From Cliona cf. orientalis (lineage: Eukaryota > Porifera > Demospongiae > Clionaida > Clionaidae): a stretch of DNA of 64,000 nt. The notes beneath the pieces are model-generated. The model had not been told where the DNA came from, did not search any database, and was given only the letters and a program-made list of their open reading frames with translations. Each line of letters opens with the position of its first letter. The stretch's first letter is position 1. The translations under genes were made by a program, and so were the position numbers. This document shows, in pieces, positions 59,715 through 64,000 of this stretch. The stretch spans positions 5,208,001 through 5,272,000 of the forward strand of contig OZ005704.1 of the NCBI GenBank assembly GCA_963930775.1. Reading direction: 5' to 3'.

Positions 59715-60362
59715 TTATGTAAAAATTACCATGATTAGCTACATCATGGGAAGATTTTACGTGACTTGTTCCTTGGGTTAATCATGGGAAGATTTTACGT
59801 GACTTGCACCTTGAGACATTTTACAGCACATGTAATGAAAGCCCAGTTTCAAAATGGATTGTATACGTATACATGGGAAGATTTTATGTAAGGTCAAAGT
59901 ACTTACGTAAAATCTTTGATCCTGCCATACACAGAGACCTTTGACCTCACGTAAAATCTTCCCATATAATAGCATCAGAGAGCACAATAATAAGGTGAGG
60001 ATTTATGTGTGAACTTTGACACAATCATAAATTATTTCGATATTGTCAGCCCAGAGTGTAATCTGTTATTTACCTGGGGAGATTTTATGTGAGGTCAAAG
60101 TTCACACATAAATCCTCACCTGATTATTGTGTTCTCGGATCCTATTATATGGGAAGATTTTACGTAAGTACTTTGACCTTATATAAATCTTCCCATGTAT
60201 ACAATCCATTTAGCTAGCAACTGGGTACATGTGCTGTAAAATGTCTCCATGATTAAAATCAAGGTGCAAGTCACGTAAAATCTTCCCACGATTAACCCAA
60301 GGAACAAGTCACGTAAAATCTTCCTATGATATAATCATGGCAATTTCTATACTTTTACATAA
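59715..60362. mobile_element. 648-bp foldback-like element with repeated GGGAAGATTTTACGTGA
   Basis: The left end TTATGTAAAAATTACCATGA and the inverse of the right end (TTATGTAAAAGTATAGAAAT then TTGCCATGATTA) pair, and the arms match to near the centre (about 280 bp each). The motif GGAAGATTTTA(C/T)GT occurs about ten times, in both orientations, with internal hairpins such as AGGTGAGGATTTATGTGTGA and its inverse. No target duplication was identified. No coding frame. Confidence 0.75.
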
Positions 60363-60589
60363 ACATCTATTTGACCCTGTAGCGAGGTGTCCTTAGTTCA
60401 GGGGTTAGTGGTTGACCACACCCTTCCTACAATCGCGGCCAGCTATGATAAAGCACTACTGTGGATGACGAAAAAGACCATATTGATGAGAGATCTGTCA
60501 ACTGACAACTCCTGAGCAAGATTTTGAGATATATTTAGGCTTTACTGTAGTTACTGGTCGCTGAAATCGACCAATTTTAATGGTGGGTG
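60363..60589. other. Intergenic, no gene recognised
   Basis: Short unassigned stretch between two elements; no coding or RNA signal. Confidence 0.3.
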
Positions 60590-60803
60590 TGGCCTAACTG
60601 TCCGTTATATGAGGTTGTTCACTATTGTGCAGGCTCGAACGGGACCAAAATAAGTGTCCATTATACGGAATAGCAGGGTGTCCGCTGTTGAGGGGATTTG
60701 AATATATTGAAGTCTATAGAAATACAATCCAGACATTCAGAATTGTCCGTTATATCGCAGGTGTCCGCCATTGAGGGGTGTCCGTTAAGCGGGGTTCCAC
60801 TGT
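60590..60803. mobile_element. pogo/Tigger-like miniature element, one clear end
   Basis: Repeats of GTGTCCGTTATA and GTGTCCGCCATTGAGGGG lead to GTTAAGCGGGGTTCCACTG followed by TA (60804 region). The inverse, CAGTGGAACCCCGCTTAAC, is the usual look of pogo-group ends. The left end is not clear. Confidence 0.55.
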
Positions 60804-61301
60804 ACATCACTACAGCTATTGAGTCAACTATAAATTTGGGTATCCAAATTGTACTTCCATTACTGATCGGCCATAATTATTATTATATATGTATCTCCAG
60901 TAGCGATTTACCTTTTCTGTGGTTATGAGGTAATTATGGTGTAATTAAAAATTATGATGTAATCTATGACTCAGAGGTAATTATGAGAAAAGATTGGGGA
61001 ATCAAATGTGTACTATTTTGATGACCTTTTGCTACAAGCACCATTATTACTATGCAGCTACTGGGGATTATAAAATGCAAAATAATAAGTATGGACCACA
61101 ACTGTTACAATTCATGCATACCTACATTTATTTTGACAAACTTATTCTGAATTGATAGTACATTGTCAGTTGGTATGATACTACATAAGTACTCATGACA
61201 TTGTACTATATTGCACCGCTATAATGTTATTATTGATGTAGTCTTGGCCCTCCCCTCCACTGTCAAACATGTTGCTAATGGCCATATCATTCTTGTTGCA
61301 G
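60804..61301. other. Intergenic or intron upstream of the 61302 exon
   Basis: AT-rich; ends in the acceptor context TTCTTGTTGCAG at 61301. No other signal. Confidence 0.35.
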
Positions 61302-63842
61302 AGCTGAAGTCTTTAAAGGATATCCTATCCCTTGACTTAAAGGAGCTGAAGCAGCCAGTCACTGAAGACCTTAATAGGAAGTTAAGAAAAGCCATAGGAC
61401 AGCTGGATCTCAAACTTTGGCTGGAAGATCAGGAGATAAGGGAAGATGTTCTCCCAGTCCTGCGACTCCACTCACGGCAACAGCTCTGTGCTCTTCGATT
61501 AGAGAACATTGCAGGCGAGTGCATGCAGTTCATCTCTCTCTTAGGCTCTCTCTCTCCTCTCTCGCTCTTGTTCTCTCTCTCTCTATACTTCTCTATCTCT
61601 TATCCCTCTCCTCTATTTTCTCTTCCCATCTCTCTTTCTTTCTCCCTTTCATTCATTCCCTCATTTGGTGTGAATTTACAAAGAATCAAAAACAAGTTAA
61701 TTTCAGCCATGAGCATCTGTATGTTCCTATCTCTAACTTAATCAGTGAGTATATATACTGTAACAGTTGTGTATCTATGAGTGTCTAAATTGTTAAGAAT
61801 TCTTATTATGTTGTGCATACTTCAGACATTCTAGGAACTTGTAAAATCTTGTCTATTGCCCATCACTGCTGCATGACATGAGAGCCAGGTTGTATATTAT
61901 GTAAAAATATGACATAGCGTAATGCATTAATTATCAGCATGTGGACTACTGCAAGTTGTATATATATAGCTCAAAGTAGGAATGCTTCCAGAGCACTGAA
62001 TGTGCACTGTGGGTAATCGCCACTTAATTATGATGACTAAATGAGTGATTTTAATACTTAATTATGAGAGAACAACAAAGTAAAGATGATTAGCATACAT
62101 GACGTTTAGGCCACATATAACAAATTTTGTTGGAGCCTCATTGGCTATGTGCAGAGGAGGGATATTATTCTTGATGGCATACAAAACCACTGGTACACAT
62201 TTTCAATTATAAATTGTGTATCTGATTTCTCTGTAAAAACTAACGTTCCAGAAAATGTGTTTATTATAGGAATCTGGAAACATGATAGATAGGGAGCATG
62301 CTAATGGTTAACGATGTAGAAAGGAGGAACTTAATGAAGCCAAAATAACCATAATAATATTATTATTATAGCATAAAAGAAATAATATTAATACCAGTCA
62401 GTATCAATTATTATCGGTCGCCTATCAGGGTTTTATCTAGAAATTTTGGTTTGGGGTGGAAGGGGCGTGGCACTTTCATGCACAGTTCCCTCCTCCAAAC
62501 CATTAAAATTAATTGGTATTTGTGCGTTTTAGGTGCAATATAGTATACTCTTTGACGTTAATTTAGAGGAATGTTATTTACATGTATTATCATAGCACCC
62601 AAATAGTATGTTATGTTCCCCACCTCCTCCCTCTCTCTTTTTCTCTTGCTACTCTTCGTTTGGGGGAGAAGCTGGCTGGATGCTTTTGGGGGGGAAGCTT
62701 CCTCCCTGTCCCCCCCTCCCCACATAGATAGAACCCTGCCTGTGCATCAATTATTTGCAAATCGATTTCAGAGTTAAATAGGACAATTACAGACAACACA
62801 TTACATTTTGTCCTCGATTATTGGCCATACTGTAGTTGGGGCAATTCTGATGAAACTGAGATCTATATCAATAATCAGGTTGTGTATATTGAAGTATTAA
62901 TTAGCTATATCCATTGCAATCCAGGGACTAATAGCCAATTGCAAGTGAGTGATAATATATATAATAGTATATTATGATGTATTGTCTGTTTCAGAAGATC
63001 ACCTCACCAGTTGTGAAGCAGAGATTCCTTCGCTCTCTGCAGGACCTTCATGACCACTGGGAGGGCTGCAAGGAGAGCAAGACTCAGGAAGCATAGACTC
63101 TCTCGGGTAAAAACACCACTAAAGGATTACTGTAACAATAAAGACATTCAATGCTGCATGTAGGGCATGAGTCTCTTTATATTTCATATTTGTGTATCAT
63201 CATCATCGACGTTGTTATTGACGAAAGTGGCCCAGTCTGGAGATATATAATTACCAAGCTGTGTGATTTGTAGTGACGATCATAATTATCATCAAAAATG
63301 AGACTGGCTTGGCTTGGAATTGAATGGTGCTGGCCACAAGTGCATGCTAAAAATACTTCAAAATTTAGTGTTAGTCACGTCTTTAAGTTATCGATCACAC
63401 CATGACCATAATACATACATCACCTCTCTTTACTGCATTGATCTATGAAAGTTGTTAACTTGGTGACCTTTATTGTTAATTAAAATTAATGTTATTATTA
63501 TTATTATGGATCTCATACATAGAGCAAAACATTCAATAATAATATTATAAATCCGCAGGCATGCAATAGCAGGATGAAGATACAGTACGCAAATGCAGGG
63601 TGTATAATAATAATTATTATGTGCTCTAAAATTTAGCTCAGAGTTTCCATTATTTTTTTGAAAATTGTGGCTCATGCTATTATTAAGCTTAACAAGGCTA
63701 GGTAGCCCATTCTTGCTCAATAAAATTAGGTGCAATAATATCATACTAGAATACTAATAATATTATTATTGCAGGTATCTATGGAAAGTCACCAAGATAA
63801 CAGTTTACGTTCTAATCATTGGCACTCTACTGCTTGGAGTGT
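61302..63842 (+). CDS. Partial unknown gene: helical exons and a transmembrane exon
   Basis: Three exon-like blocks. 61302-61514 follows a good acceptor (TTGTTGCAG) and reads LKSLKDILSLDLKELKQPVT, EDLNRKLRKAIGQLDLKLWL and RLHSRQQLCALRLENIAG; its end would use a GC donor (GCAG/GCGAGT). 62995-63096 follows TCTGTTTCAG and reads KITSPVVKQRFLRSLQDLHD then HWEGCKESKTQEA before TAG. A donor-like GG/GTAAAA comes just after that stop. 63775-63842 follows TTATTGCAG and reads YLWKVTKITVYVLIIGTLLL GV before GT/GTAAGT, one likely membrane span. The phases of the three blocks do not all fit, so either exons are missed between them or they are from more than one transcript or a decayed copy. No family recognised. 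Probably continues beyond the window. Confidence 0.4.
62425..62745 (+). mobile_element. CAGGGTTTTATCTAG-headed TIR element, copy 2
   Basis: The head CAGGGTTTTATCTAGAAATT and the right end ATAGATAGAACCCTG are inverted. Same internal order as 32783-33117: GGAAGGGGCGTGGCA, TATTTGTG-GTTTTAGGT, polypyrimidine CTCCTCCCTCTCTC, G run. It lies between the first and second exon-like blocks of the 61302 gene. Confidence 0.7.
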
Positions 63843-64000
63843 GTAAGTGTGAAAATTAATCATATACACCCACTTAGCTTTTCCTAGATCTACGTATTAT
63901 GTCTAGATGTCATGATATTCATGTACATAAATATGTAAGCATAGCCAGATATGCATAATATATTATTATTATGAGCAATTAAGACATGCAGAAGGATAAA
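63843..64000. other. Window end, presumed intron
   Basis: AT-rich sequence after the GTAAGT donor at 63843; no further exon seen before the window ends. Confidence 0.3.

Overview
The window looks like eukaryotic, animal nuclear DNA. Genes are split by short GT-AG introns, CA and GA microsatellites are common, and dispersed transposon-like repeats fill most of the space. Three things suggest a demosponge: a Roc-COR-like GTPase with a C-terminal Death domain, a tandem pair of secreted arylsulfatases, and very dense miniature inverted-repeat elements. That placement is an inference from gene content, not a database match.

Only three genes are well supported, all on the minus strand. Two are single-exon arylsulfatase B-like genes (44383-45888 and 57206-58717). 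They sit in a segmental duplication (43796-47069 and 54652-59541). The third is a ten-exon gene (27861-34858) encoding a coiled coil, a Walker A / Roc-like GTPase, a COR-like region and a Death domain; its reading frame closes across all ten exons, giving about 1075 residues. Weaker gene evidence: a short secreted-protein reading frame at 49222-49464, possible exons at 49652-50208 and 53119-53391, and a partial plus-strand gene at 61302-63842.

The left end (489-3879) holds a decayed Mutator-like transposase whose reading frame runs on into a Ulp1-type cysteine protease and then a PHD finger. At 11053-12568 lies a broken non-LTR retrotransposon that was later hit by another insertion.

The rest is mostly non-autonomous elements. 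Reading their ends by eye separates several target-site classes. 9-bp duplications occur at 4208-4571, 14062-14163, 40331-43056, 46686-47042, 48566-48635 and 55341-56917 (10 bp at 5860-6489). TA duplications occur at 7990-8419, 24645-24850 and 54839-56950. There is an 8-bp hAT-type element at 43539-43791, a TTA Harbinger-type element at 19583-19914, and a TACAG element upstream of both sulfatases. The two duplicated sulfatase blocks act as empty/filled controls for three of these insertions.

The most striking object is 40331-43056. It is a 2.7-kb element with about 39-bp terminal inverted repeats and a perfect 9-bp target duplication. Its interior is a minisatellite (18-bp unit) that runs one way in the left arm and the opposite way in the right arm, a foldback architecture. 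A second foldback-like element is at 59715-60362. Seventeen units of an approximately 390-bp / 1.1-kb repeat family, ending in ACACTAAG, form three head-to-tail clusters (15.3-18.1, 35.2-39.5 and 50.3-53.1 kb).
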